IMG/VR virus record: IMGVR_UViG_3300046167_000506 | Span: 1 to 58,548 of that record | DNA from: a virus | Reading direction: 5' to 3' (one strand) | DNA: 58,548 nucleotides | Shown: positions 25,383 to 33,252 of the stretch, piece by piece | How the letters are laid out: each line of letters starts with the position of its first letter | Position numbering within the stretch: the stretch's first letter is position 1 | Notes under the pieces: generated by a model | Databases searched by the model: none | The model's input: the letters and a program-made list of their open reading frames with translations, nothing else | Told to the model about the DNA's origin: nothing | Position numbers and translations under genes: made by a program

Positions 25383-26206
25383 AATTTAGGAGACTGCTTA
25401 GAATTCTTACGAATAACCTTGAGTGCTTCTTCTTTGGTGAACCTTTTTAGTCTGGAGTTAGCCAGCCTGCGTTCGTTATAGTATTCTGTACGTGCACGCA
25501 TCTTTTCGTTCATGGGTACAGTTGCCTTGTGCTGAATGAGTTTGTAGTAAATATACGCACGCAACGCCTCTTCTATAAACACATGTACAGTAGGGTTTTT
25601 GCTTCTTGCCTCATCACACACGTATTCCAGAACCACTGTATTGACCTGGTTATTAATACTGAGTTCAATACGACTCTGATCTAAATTGATGCGGTACTCA
25701 CCGCTATACTGTCCCCCGCCAAGTCCATACAACTGACCCGCGCTGTTTTCATACAAGTAGTTTCTAAAAACATAAGAGTCATATCCTTTAAGAGAGCTAT
25801 ATTCTTGGGCAGTTTCTGTTACATCCAGCCTATCAAAAACACCGTCAGAATCAGAGTCTATAGCGTTAGCAGCAAGCAGGTCACTACCAGAGGTAACCTT
25901 ATACTTCTGAGCAATATGCATGTTTCTGTTTTCACCAAAGACATACACCAACCCGTCTCCACCGATGACGCCAACCTTAACTAAGTCCACGTAGTCGTCT
26001 GGTAATTCAACCGTATTATTATCAGTATTTACGTTCATCTTTAACGAGCGTATCTTCTGAGATAAATCAAACCCCATCTCACGTATACCGCGAAGGGCAA
26101 ATGTGCGAATCAATGTATCCGTAGCGTTAGCTACAAAGTCATCACCGTCTAACGTGATAATGAAGTCGTTAACTATCTGCTCTAAGTTTACGTAGTTTCT
26201 AGCCAT
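25379..26206 (-). CDS. head-tail connector / tail tubular A-like protein
   Basis: 275 aa. The start MARNYVNLEQIVNDFI, the helix FALRGIREMGFDLSQKIRSLKM, the strand VELPDDYVDLVKVG and the C-terminal helix (TEYYNERRLANSRLKRF) resemble T7 gp11-like adaptor/tubular proteins that sit on the portal. An unusual inserted loop, DSDSDGVFDRLD (about residue 120), matches the DxDxDGxxDxxD calcium-binding pattern. Neighbours are the putative connector (1-nt overlap) and the stabilisation tube. Confidence 0.6.
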   Translation of the reverse strand: MARNYVNLEQIVNDFIITLDGDDFVANATDTLIRTFALRGIREMGFDLSQKIRSLKMNVNTDNNTVELPDDYVDLVKVGVIGGDGLVYVFGENRNMHIAQKYKVTSGSDLLAANAIDSDSDGVFDRLDVTETAQEYSSLKGYDSYVFRNYLYENSAGQLYGLGGGQYSGEYRINLDQSRIELSINNQVNTVVLEYVCDEARSKNPTVHVFIEEALRAYIYYKLIQHKATVPMNEKMRARTEYYNERRLANSRLKRFTKEEALKVIRKNSKQSPKL

Positions 26207-26943
26207 TATTGTTTGTTTTTAACGTCCTCCTGGCTAGCATACGTAAACACATCTTTATCCCTTAAGTTGATACCGATAAGCATTGCTATCTGAGTTACCA
26301 GCTCGGGAACATAATGGTCCGGCAGTTCAAAGTCTACACTAGTATTAGCCGCGTATACGTGCACCCCGTTAGAGGTGGTGTATCCAAACGACGGAAGACT
26401 AGCGGTTCTTGTGCCAGTTGTAGGGCTAAGGCCTTCTGGGTATTTATAGTATGTAAGTCTTAATCGACTAATGGCGCTAGGAAAAACCTCAATGTCATCA
26501 GATATCAACCCAATAGGATGTGCCTCGCTAGGCGCTGATAAGTCGCTTTTTAAGATATAGTCAATCTTAGATTCATCGTACAGCACTTCAACGTTCACAC
26601 GAGTGCTTTGACCCAACAAGATTGTACCCCCGGAGGTCATAGATATTAGATATGCAAAGTCGTCTGGCTTATTAAATACGCCATTAGATTTTGACAAGGT
26701 TGTCGTTTTTGATAAAGAAGAAAGGTCTTCTTTAATTTGATTGTCGACAGACATATGTCGACTGCCGTCTGCTTGACGTAAACGAAGTCTTTTACTTGCC
26801 ACGATCTTATCAAGCATACCCTTAAACACATTCACCTGCGCTATTTGAGCAAAGTTGTTAAACACAGATGGCGTTACAAAACCCTTTTGCTCTTTATTCG
26901 CAAGGTCTTTTAAGGTGTTATATACCGTATTAACACTAGCCAT
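26206..26943 (-). CDS. head-tail connector-like structural protein
   Basis: 245 aa. The N-terminal helical part (MASVNTVYNTLKDLANKEQKG) and the mixed body with a PDDFAYLISM element and LRLTYYKYPEG strand near residue 160 look like an adaptor/neck protein. It stands between a structural protein and the tubular-A-like gene, so it most likely joins the capsid and tail. It follows a terminator plus TATATTTG promoter pair (26965-27002) and has a leader of about 21 nt. Not recognised beyond context. Confidence 0.5.
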   Translation of the reverse strand: MASVNTVYNTLKDLANKEQKGFVTPSVFNNFAQIAQVNVFKGMLDKIVASKRLRLRQADGSRHMSVDNQIKEDLSSLSKTTTLSKSNGVFNKPDDFAYLISMTSGGTILLGQSTRVNVEVLYDESKIDYILKSDLSAPSEAHPIGLISDDIEVFPSAISRLRLTYYKYPEGLSPTTGTRTASLPSFGYTTSNGVHVYAANTSVDFELPDHYVPELVTQIAMLIGINLRDKDVFTYASQEDVKNKQ

Positions 26944-26964
26944 TTTATTACTTTTAGATACCTA

Positions 26965-26972
26965 CAAATATA
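26965..26972 (-). promoter_or_regulatory. Bacteroidetes-type promoter -7 element TATATTTG
   Basis: Exact TAnnTTTG match on the minus strand, 21 nt before the ATG of the connector gene and directly after the T-tract of the preceding terminator. This supports a new transcript starting at the connector/tail module and a Bacteroidetes host sigma factor. No clear TTG -33 box was found. Confidence 0.5.
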
Positions 26973-26982
26973 CCAAAAAGAA

Positions 26983-27002
26983 AGGGGCAGTTTCCCGCCC
27001 CT
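26983..27002 (-). terminator. rho-independent terminator after the 27033-27815 gene
   Basis: AGGGGC (26983-26988) pairs with GCCCCT (26997-27002) around an 8-nt loop. On the minus strand it is followed by TTTCTTTTT. It separates the capsid-side transcript from the tail module. Confidence 0.7.
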
Positions 27003-27032
27003 CACTATATCAACTTTCTAATTAGCAGTAAC

Positions 27033-27815
27033 TTATAAGTTACTGGTCTTTTGTTCTAATTCACTGAGGACCAACGCACCCTTGTCTGTCATACAAAAAC
27101 GAGTCACAACGTCTATTGTGTCTTGACCTACTGGTGTAGCTAAGATAAGCTTGCTGCTATCAAACCAGTATGCACCGCTAGGTTCAGTCTTAATAATTTG
27201 ATACATCTCAGCTTTCTTCACCGTAGCGCGTACCGTAACCATTGGGTTGTCAAAGCTTTGTAAGAATCCAGATGGGTTAGACCGGGCTTGTTGTAACAAA
27301 TCAAAACGAATCTCACTTGCCTGGCGGTCTACATTAATATTATAGAACAACGCGATAGGCATAAGCTCATCGATAGATTTATCACGAACAGCATTAACCG
27401 CATCTAATACTTTGAATTCCTGGGTTAACTGCTCTTCTGCTGTTCTCTCGTTATCTACCATTTCAAAACGGTTGCCACCGTTTTGGGCATTACCAGGATG
27501 CAAATCAAGATACAGAATTAGATTAGGCTTTGTATAAGATACATAAAGAAGGCTATCATAAAACATGATATGCTCTCTCTTTGCAAATTCACTTTGTTCG
27601 TCTCTCCAGACAGAACGCTCGTTTGGACAATAACGCAACTCACGAACAGAGTTGCTAGATTCATCATACACCGTTACTCCGGTTTGCGGTAGAGAATAAA
27701 CGATTCCCCCTCCGTTGATGACTTTATAAATGCGATCCTTTTTTTCAAAGGTATCTTTTTCGCTGCCTGCCTTACGGCTTTTAGTGGCAGCCTTTTTTAC
27801 TGTAGCTGATGCCAT
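27033..27815 (-). CDS. structural protein next to the major capsid gene
   Basis: 260 aa. A basic Ala/Lys-rich N-terminus (MASATVKKAATKSRKAGSEK) is followed by a beta-rich domain (YKVINGGGIVYSLPQTGVTVYD) and a helical C-terminus. It lies between the major capsid and connector genes. Such proteins in crAss-like phages are head-associated, for example auxiliary capsid or ring proteins, but the exact role is unknown. Flanked on both sides by GC-hairpin terminators, so it may be a monocistronic unit. Confidence 0.5.
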   Translation of the reverse strand: MASATVKKAATKSRKAGSEKDTFEKKDRIYKVINGGGIVYSLPQTGVTVYDESSNSVRELRYCPNERSVWRDEQSEFAKREHIMFYDSLLYVSYTKPNLILYLDLHPGNAQNGGNRFEMVDNERTAEEQLTQEFKVLDAVNAVRDKSIDELMPIALFYNINVDRQASEIRFDLLQQARSNPSGFLQSFDNPMVTVRATVKKAEMYQIIKTEPSGAYWFDSSKLILATPVGQDTIDVVTRFCMTDKGALVLSELEQKTSNL

Positions 27816-27853
27816 TTTAATAGTATTTAATTAAATTTTAAAAAAGATATAAA

Positions 27854-27873
27854 GGGGAGACCGAAGCCTCCCC
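27854..27873 (-). terminator. terminator downstream of the major capsid gene
   Basis: GGGGAG (27854-27859) pairs with CTCCCC (27868-27873). On the minus strand the stem is followed by TTTATATCTTTTTT. It would release the abundant capsid transcript just before the next gene. Confidence 0.65.
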
Positions 27874-27888
27874 CCCATATCAAAGTAC

Positions 27889-29253
27889 TTACTTAGTAAT
27901 TAAAGCGTGACGGTTAGCACCACGCGTTACCAAACATACCTCAGAGCGGTAGTTGAACTGAGCGAAGTCATTACCGTCAGTGTTAGCACCTAACACAGAA
28001 CCAGTAATCCAGTGCTCCATCTCACGGCTGTAACCGTTAGAAGCTTTGTAGTTCAATTCCAATGATGGGTTGCGGTCACCACTCTTAGCATCTACTACTG
28101 TAGATAGTGGGATAGCAGCACCAACAAACTCTTTTGCGTCTCCCAACAACTGTGGGTCGTTCAACAACTTCCAGTCGTGCTTGTGGAAAGTATATCCACC
28201 ACGAGTGAATGATTTGAAACCTAGCTCTACAGCCATGTCACTGTCATTGTTGAATGCACCGAAGTTAGCAGCCAAACCAGTAGTCGTACCACCAGCAGCA
28301 GTGTGACCTGCAGAAGCCAACATGTCGTCGATAGCTAAATCTTGGTCGCGGTTTACATATAGAGCGTACTCAGAGTTAGCACCTTGCTTGTCAAATTCTT
28401 TAATTAAAGAATCGAAATCGCTCAATGCAGTCATAGCACCACCAGATACGTTAATACCACGGTCAGCGATAGCAGCGAAGTAACCTTCAGAACCAGAGAT
28501 ACCGTTTAATGCAGCATCAGAAGAAGTTACTTTCTGACCTAACAACATCATCATTTCACGCTTGTCCATGAAACGCTGACGAGTATCGCCTTCGTTTTTC
28601 AAGTACCAACGGTAATCACCGTTACCCAAGTTAATCCAACCGATGTTGGTTGCTTGAGAACCAGAAACTTTGTAAGTTTCTTTCATGATCATGTAATCGT
28701 TTGTACGTAAAGTAACGTTGCTCTCGAAGAACTCACCTGGCTGGTCAGTACCTTGTGCATACAAGTTACCAACGATAGCGATCTTGCCAGAACCTACAGC
28801 GATTGCTGGTAAGTTAGCGTCTAACAAGTTTTTAACTACGAAAGATGTACCAGCTGTTACAGCAGAAACGTAAGCACGCTCGCCGCCGGTTAACAATACG
28901 ATATCTCCTACACGAACAAAAGTGTCGTTAGACCCTAGTGTTACAGTTTGAGACTTTGCAGCAGCAACTGGAGAACCAGCAACAGTGTAACCTTGAATCG
29001 GATGTAGACGAGTTTCTTCCCACCATTGTACCTTGTCGTTTGTTCCTGCAGCTTTAACAGCTCCAGTTAGTTTCAAAAACCCAGTGATACCTTGATCACC
29101 GAATGTCTTTACCAACAACTCACGGTTATCCGGTTTGTTGATTGCGTCGATGTAGTCTCCTAACGCGCTGTATTTCTCAATCGTTGCGCGACGTACTACT
29201 CCATTTGCAGAGCTATCAGCGTCGCCGAATGCTCCAGTAATTCCAAAAGCCAT
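27889..29253 (-). CDS. major capsid protein (HK97-like fold)
   Basis: 454 aa. Called by composition, length, position immediately after the scaffold-like gene, and features such as an N-terminal helix (YSALGDYIDAINKPDNREL), a central E-loop-like region (WWEETRLHPIQGYTV) and a P-domain-like segment (MIMKETYKVSGSQA). It is codon-optimised and less A/T-rich than its neighbours, consistent with high expression. It resembles the capsid proteins of Bacteroidetes short-tailed phages. Followed by a strong terminator. No protease is fused or adjacent. Confidence 0.75.
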   Translation of the reverse strand: MAFGITGAFGDADSSANGVVRRATIEKYSALGDYIDAINKPDNRELLVKTFGDQGITGFLKLTGAVKAAGTNDKVQWWEETRLHPIQGYTVAGSPVAAAKSQTVTLGSNDTFVRVGDIVLLTGGERAYVSAVTAGTSFVVKNLLDANLPAIAVGSGKIAIVGNLYAQGTDQPGEFFESNVTLRTNDYMIMKETYKVSGSQATNIGWINLGNGDYRWYLKNEGDTRQRFMDKREMMMLLGQKVTSSDAALNGISGSEGYFAAIADRGINVSGGAMTALSDFDSLIKEFDKQGANSEYALYVNRDQDLAIDDMLASAGHTAAGGTTTGLAANFGAFNNDSDMAVELGFKSFTRGGYTFHKHDWKLLNDPQLLGDAKEFVGAAIPLSTVVDAKSGDRNPSLELNYKASNGYSREMEHWITGSVLGANTDGNDFAQFNYRSEVCLVTRGANRHALITK

Positions 29254-29273
29254 AATAGTTTATTTAGGCGTTA

Positions 29274-30380
29274 TTATTTAAATCTCATCAAATTGTCTCC
29301 ACCTCCTAAGAGTGCGTTAACAATCTGTTCTTCAACCGGATTACGATCTTTGCTTTGCTGAACTGGGTTAGAAGCGTCGACATTAGCTGCACGTGTAACA
29401 ATGTTTTTTTGCCCATCCCCCAAACCTTGTCGGTATGCGGACTGAACAATACCATCAATATTATCAATGATAGTACGGTGCGCGCTTAATGTCTCATGGT
29501 CCCACTTACCAGAGTCATCAACGTATTGATCAAAAAACTCATCAAGTCGAGCATTCTTATCCTTTAGAGTTGAGCGGTAGTTATCATCTATTGCGTACTT
29601 AAATTGACTTCCCTTACCTAGATCGAAATCTAATGAGGACATGTTATCAACTACGCCAGACATGGTATCTACCCACTGATCGTCTATAGGACTCTGAATT
29701 TCTTCTGAAGAGGCAGGCTTTTCTACCGGCAACATGTATCCATTTCGGACATCGTTGATTTTGGATCTGGCCTTATCAGCATCCATCTTGAGTTGAAGCT
29801 TGGAGTATGTGACATCTTGTTCATCGTACATGTCCTCATCCACCTTATACTTCTTGTCTAGAAGGAGGTTGATCTCATCGTTAGAAAGATTAGGGAAATC
29901 ACTTGCCAATTCTAATCGCACTACTGACTTGTCGTCCATTTCGGACGGATTAAGTGATTGGTAGCGAAACCAGTCTTCTGGACTACGACCCGTATTCTCA
30001 ACAAAGTCTGCAATAACCTTAATACTCTCTGGCAAAAGAATCTCTTCTTGAGCTTGAGTTTCATCCCCGAAGCTAACGTCATCCCAAGAACCGAACTTCG
30101 TATCCATCTTTTCATTAAGATACTCTAAGAACGTAGCGTCTATGTCTATGTCGTCATCTTCTGTCGAAGAACCTTGCTGCATTTGTGCCGGTTCAGCTTC
30201 CGGTGTAATATCTTCAGTAGACTGAACCACTGGCTCTTCTACTGGTTGTTGTGTTTCTTCTGTAGCGGTAGATTGCTCTGGTGCTGGTGAAGAATCGCTT
30301 TCGAAATCCGGGGTGTCGCTAATTTCGATACCCATTGCAGAAGCCGCTGCTTCTAGTGATGATTGAACTGAACTTGCCAT
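29274..30380 (-). CDS. acidic scaffold-like protein
   Basis: 368 aa, strongly acidic. An Ala/Ser start (MASSVQSSLEAAASAMGIEI) is followed by a long Pro/Glu/Gln-rich disordered region (to about residue 80), then helices with many Asp. The C-terminus contains NPVQQSKDRNPVEEQIVNALLGG. A disordered acidic protein directly upstream of the capsid gene is the standard place and type of a head scaffold. It has a TATCTTTG promoter 27 nt before the ATG, so it probably heads the capsid transcription unit. Confidence 0.65.
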   Translation of the reverse strand: MASSVQSSLEAAASAMGIEISDTPDFESDSSPAPEQSTATEETQQPVEEPVVQSTEDITPEAEPAQMQQGSSTEDDDIDIDATFLEYLNEKMDTKFGSWDDVSFGDETQAQEEILLPESIKVIADFVENTGRSPEDWFRYQSLNPSEMDDKSVVRLELASDFPNLSNDEINLLLDKKYKVDEDMYDEQDVTYSKLQLKMDADKARSKINDVRNGYMLPVEKPASSEEIQSPIDDQWVDTMSGVVDNMSSLDFDLGKGSQFKYAIDDNYRSTLKDKNARLDEFFDQYVDDSGKWDHETLSAHRTIIDNIDGIVQSAYRQGLGDGQKNIVTRAANVDASNPVQQSKDRNPVEEQIVNALLGGGDNLMRFK

Positions 30381-30407
30381 ATAAATTGATTTTCAATAAA
30401 TTATACA

Positions 30408-30415
30408 CAAAGATA
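30408..30415 (-). promoter_or_regulatory. promoter -7 element TATCTTTG before the scaffold gene
   Basis: TAnnTTTG match on the minus strand, 27 nt before the scaffold ATG, in the intergenic region shared with the divergent plus-strand moron. It is probably the start of the head-gene transcript. Confidence 0.5.
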
Positions 30416-30503
30416 GATAATAAAACATTTTTTTCGCAGGGGGGTTGCTATTGTGAATAGAATTTGATAACTTGGTACTAGTTAAACTTAAAACATATGC
30501 CTT

Positions 30504-30839
30504 ATGAAGAATGTAATTCTGGTGTTAGCGATTTTATTCGTAACACAAACACAAGCTCAAGTATCAATCTTAGACATCCTGCCTACAGACGTAGAGCAAG
30601 AGATTCAAATCGACGAACTCCTTGGAGGTAACGACACGTGTGTATTTACGTACCAGACTGACGCCATCCAAAAGATTGACAACCTGGTGTTTTTAGAACA
30701 CAGAGTAAATAGATTTACGAATGCACTGGTTTACAAAGTGAAGGGGACTCCCTTTAAAGTTAGATTAGTAACACCCGATGAAGACGACGAAATTCAAGAT
30801 CCGTTTATTCGAGTATACAGAATTTTATTGCAACGATAG
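30504..30839 (+). CDS. lone plus-strand secreted moron protein
   Basis: 111 aa. A clear signal peptide (MKNVILVLAILFVTQTQAQ with cleavage after AQA or TQA) precedes a small acidic/beta domain with one Cys (GNDTCVFTYQTD). The gene is isolated and inverted inside the leftward late region. It has its own promoter-like region (near-consensus TAGAATTTG about 40 nt upstream) and a strong hairpin downstream, the hallmarks of a moron expressed independently of the lytic programme. The mature protein would be periplasmic or surface-exposed. Superinfection exclusion or host modification is inference; not recognised. Confidence 0.65.
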   Translation: MKNVILVLAILFVTQTQAQVSILDILPTDVEQEIQIDELLGGNDTCVFTYQTDAIQKIDNLVFLEHRVNRFTNALVYKVKGTPFKVRLVTPDEDDEIQDPFIRVYRILLQR

Positions 30840-30866
30840 GTTTGGTTTGGTTTGTTGCAATAAGAA

Positions 30867-30892
30867 AAAGGGGGTCCGTTTGGGCCCCCTTT
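30867..30892. terminator. bidirectional terminator between the moron and the next late gene
   Basis: AAAGGGGG (30867-30874) pairs perfectly with CCCCCTTT (30885-30892) around a 10-nt loop. A-rich and T-rich flanks let it act on both strands, ending the moron transcript and the convergent late transcript. Confidence 0.75.
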
Positions 30893-30897
30893 ATTCG

Positions 30898-31512
30898 TTA
30901 TCGTAGCATTATTGGACTGCCAGCGGCATCCTTCTTTCTTGTTGCTCCACCTACGCCAGCATAACTAGCTTGGTATTGCTTAGGATTTTTTGCTCTGTCG
31001 TCACCCCAGTCTCTAAACAATTTTGCAGCAGCAATATTAGCGTCTTGAAGAACGCCTTTTGTTTTAGCCATCTGCAGAACTTTCTCTGGAGATACATCTG
31101 CGTTTATGCTGATCCCTGCTTTGTCCAGAAGCAGCTTTTTAGCCTCGTCTACTTTAAAGAACTTAAGAGCATCTTCTGAAGTAGCAGAGTAAAGATTCAT
31201 GTTGTGAAAGTTTTCATACTTGCCTCTAAACTCTCGGTCATCCAGAAGGCCTAGGTTCTTCTGCTCTTGAGAAGTAAGGTCTTGTACACGAACCTCTCCC
31301 GGTTCGCCTTTTATCATTTTGCCTTCTTTCTCTGGCTCTCCAGTTGCACCGCCTTCTTCGTATTCTGGGACTTTAGCGCCCATCTCAGCAATGATCTGCT
31401 TAGCCATTTCTCTTTGCGCTGGATCTTTTAACAAAGCCTTTAGCATACCGCCGCTAGCATACATCTCTTTCATTGATCCGCCGGAGCTATATTCTTTCTT
31501 TCCGATTTTCAT
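30898..31512 (-). CDS. hypothetical structural-region protein
   Basis: 204 aa. The Gly/Ser/Met-rich start (KKEYSSGGSMKEMYASGGML) and EYEEGGATGEPEKEGK linker resemble the short GG-rich segments found in several small virion-associated proteins of marine phages. The C-terminal half is helical and ends basic. It has its own terminator-promoter unit upstream (31540-31576) and a terminator downstream. Not recognised; perhaps a virion protein because of its location. Confidence 0.5.
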   Translation of the reverse strand: MKIGKKEYSSGGSMKEMYASGGMLKALLKDPAQREMAKQIIAEMGAKVPEYEEGGATGEPEKEGKMIKGEPGEVRVQDLTSQEQKNLGLLDDREFRGKYENFHNMNLYSATSEDALKFFKVDEAKKLLLDKAGISINADVSPEKVLQMAKTKGVLQDANIAAAKLFRDWGDDRAKNPKQYQASYAGVGGATRKKDAAGSPIMLR

Positions 31513-31539
31513 AATTAGGTTGTTTGTTACGTAACATCA

Positions 31540-31547
31540 CAAAGATA
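31540..31547 (-). promoter_or_regulatory. promoter -7 element TATCTTTG
   Basis: TAnnTTTG on the minus strand, 27 nt before the ATG at 31512, immediately after a terminator T-tract. Another member of the hairpin-then-promoter series. Confidence 0.5.
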
Positions 31548-31557
31548 AAAAAGAAAA

Positions 31558-31576
31558 GCCCCCCAATCTGGGAGGC
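31558..31576 (-). terminator. terminator upstream of the 30898-31512 gene
   Basis: GCCCCCC (31558-31564) pairs with GGGAGGC (31570-31576) including one wobble, with a 5-nt loop. On the minus strand it is followed by TTTTCTTTTTT. Confidence 0.65.
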
Positions 31577-31581
31577 CTCTT

Positions 31582-31755
31582 TTAGTGCTGTGTGATTACC
31601 TTAAACGGAACTTCTAGTGAAGCACCCTCGTGCTCCTTAAATTTTCCCTCATGAGGCATCAAGTAATAGCGTCCTTTTTTGGTCATCCAATGATAACCAC
31701 TAGGTGCTTTGACGCTTACTTCCTTTTTTGGGTTTTGTTTTCTTTGAACTTTCAT
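31582..31755 (-). CDS. small conserved phage-type protein (57 aa)
   Basis: Starts at the ATG at 31755 (MKVQRKQNPKKE); an upstream GTG in frame is less likely. A core with GYHWMTKKGRYYLMPHEG and KEHEGASLEVPFKV resembles short marine-phage proteins carrying a GYHxM...LM motif. Function unknown. Confidence 0.5.
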   Translation of the reverse strand: MKVQRKQNPKKEVSVKAPSGYHWMTKKGRYYLMPHEGKFKEHEGASLEVPFKVITQH

Positions 31756-31811
31756 CGCAACAGATATTTCTTTTTGCACACTCGCACTCCCTAGGTTCTA
31801 CCGAGCACCAC

Positions 31812-31916
31812 TTATGAACCACACGCTTCACACTCCTCGGGGTTGGAGATGTTACATGCCGGTTGTTCTGCGGTTTCAAGGTCGCTTACCCATGAAGCAA
31901 AAGAGTCTTGTCCCAT
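31812..31916 (-). CDS. 34-aa Cys-containing miniprotein
   Basis: Starts MGQDSFASWVSDLETAEQP and ends NPEECEACGS, with three Cys, two of them in a CEAC pair that could bind a metal or form a disulphide. The frame is precise between neighbours, and a CxxC-like end is reminiscent of tiny conserved phage proteins. Low certainty because of size. Confidence 0.4.
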   Translation of the reverse strand: MGQDSFASWVSDLETAEQPACNISNPEECEACGS

Positions 31917-31956
31917 AGTATTATGAGTTAAAAGGATTAATAAAAAAAATGGATGG

Positions 31957-32139
31957 TTATTTGCCTTTAACGGCGTCTACAACATCCTTAGCCTCTTCCA
32001 CAACATTACTTACTCGACGTTGCGTTTCGTCTACGGCTGCCGTAATTTTTTCGTCTAATTCAGTTTGACCTAACAAGTAAGCCCAAAAGCGGTTACGGGT
32101 TTCTTTGACCCAAAGCCAAAATACTTTTAAATGTTTCAT
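31957..32139 (-). CDS. 60-aa amphipathic helical protein
   Basis: An N-terminal aromatic helix (HLKVFWLWVKETRNRFWAYL) suggests membrane-surface association. The C-terminal half is a charged coiled coil (EETRRVSNVVEEAKDVVDAVK-like pattern). It sits 2 nt after the outer-membrane barrel gene, so it may act with it. Not recognised. Confidence 0.5.
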   Translation of the reverse strand: MKHLKVFWLWVKETRNRFWAYLLGQTELDEKITAAVDETQRRVSNVVEEAKDVVDAVKGK

Positions 32140-32141
32140 AT

Positions 32142-33251
32142 CTATCTAAACTGGTAATTAAGTCCACACTTTACGAGATACAAATCTCTGTCCCAATACT
32201 TCATGTATTCTGACTCAACAAATATACCCCAATTTAACCCAACTTTATAGCCCACTATCAAGCCCACGGAATAATCAATCCACTGCCCGTCAATCCAGTG
32301 ATTGGTGGATTCGAGCTGATCGGCAAATTGCTCGTAAGAATACATATGATCCCCGAGTATATGCTTATGCCAAGGCAATATGCTTCCCCAGGTATGAATC
32401 CAAAAATCTTCTTCGTAATGATAATAATCAATACCAGCAATAGCAGACAAGGAGCCCAACGCGCCAACTTCAGAAAGACGAGCTTTGTTATAGTCGTTTA
32501 CAATATCTCCGTATATATATTTTCTAAAGTCTTCATCTGTGTCTGCTACCCTTACCCCGCCTGCATCTTCCCAGTACCAATCAGCTTCGTCAACTTCTCC
32601 GTCGTTGTCAGAGTCAATGCCGTAATAGTGATCTTCGTATCCATACTCAAAAGCAAGTTCCCACCAAGAGTTTGCATCAAGATAATCTCCAATAGGATTA
32701 AAGCCATAAGGCTGATGTTGACGAACTGCAGCTCCTACGCTAATATCTAACTCACCAAAATGTATTCTCAAACGAGAATCAACTTGCGTATAATTAAGAC
32801 CCACTAAACCTTGCTGATAATACTCGCCTTTTAAAATCCAGCGCTTGCTTAAATACCGCAAGAAGTATCTTTGATTAATGTATTCACTCCCCTGCTGGCG
32901 GCCCATATCATACTGAGCTAAATATTCAAAACCCTTTACAGCTCCCACAGTAGCATCGGTAGATGTGTTAGACTGGTTGTGACCATCGTAGAACCTAGTT
33001 TGTCTGTTCTCGTATTCAAACCTAGCGACACGACGAATTCCTATTGTAGCTCTATAATCAAAAGGATTTTCAATAGTTATATCTTGCAGCTCTCCGAACT
33101 GTGTAACATAATATTCTGTTTGAGCCTCCATCGGAGACGCGGCCATAGCGCTAGTGTAAACAGTTGAGTATTTAAAGAATTTCTTAATAGCATTCTGAGA
33201 AAACGCTAGATTAGAAAATATAAAGAATGTTATTAATAGTAGGCGCTTCAT
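32142..33251 (-). CDS. phage-encoded outer-membrane beta-barrel protein
   Basis: 369 aa. Signal peptide MKRLLLITFFIFSNLAFSQ, then a mature protein made of alternating amphipathic, aromatic-rich strands separated by polar turns (for example RYFLRYLSKRWILKGEYYQQG and SVGLIVGYKVGLNWGIFVESEYM). It ends LVKCGLNYQFR, close to the aromatic-terminal strand used by the Bam machinery. An inserted loop DSDNDGEVDEAD matches a DxDxDGxxDxxD calcium site. It lies in a run of envelope genes. A role in lysis, host-surface remodelling or superinfection exclusion is inference. The family was not identified. Confidence 0.7.
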   Translation of the reverse strand: MKRLLLITFFIFSNLAFSQNAIKKFFKYSTVYTSAMAASPMEAQTEYYVTQFGELQDITIENPFDYRATIGIRRVARFEYENRQTRFYDGHNQSNTSTDATVGAVKGFEYLAQYDMGRQQGSEYINQRYFLRYLSKRWILKGEYYQQGLVGLNYTQVDSRLRIHFGELDISVGAAVRQHQPYGFNPIGDYLDANSWWELAFEYGYEDHYYGIDSDNDGEVDEADWYWEDAGGVRVADTDEDFRKYIYGDIVNDYNKARLSEVGALGSLSAIAGIDYYHYEEDFWIHTWGSILPWHKHILGDHMYSYEQFADQLESTNHWIDGQWIDYSVGLIVGYKVGLNWGIFVESEYMKYWDRDLYLVKCGLNYQFR

Positions 33252-33252
33252 G

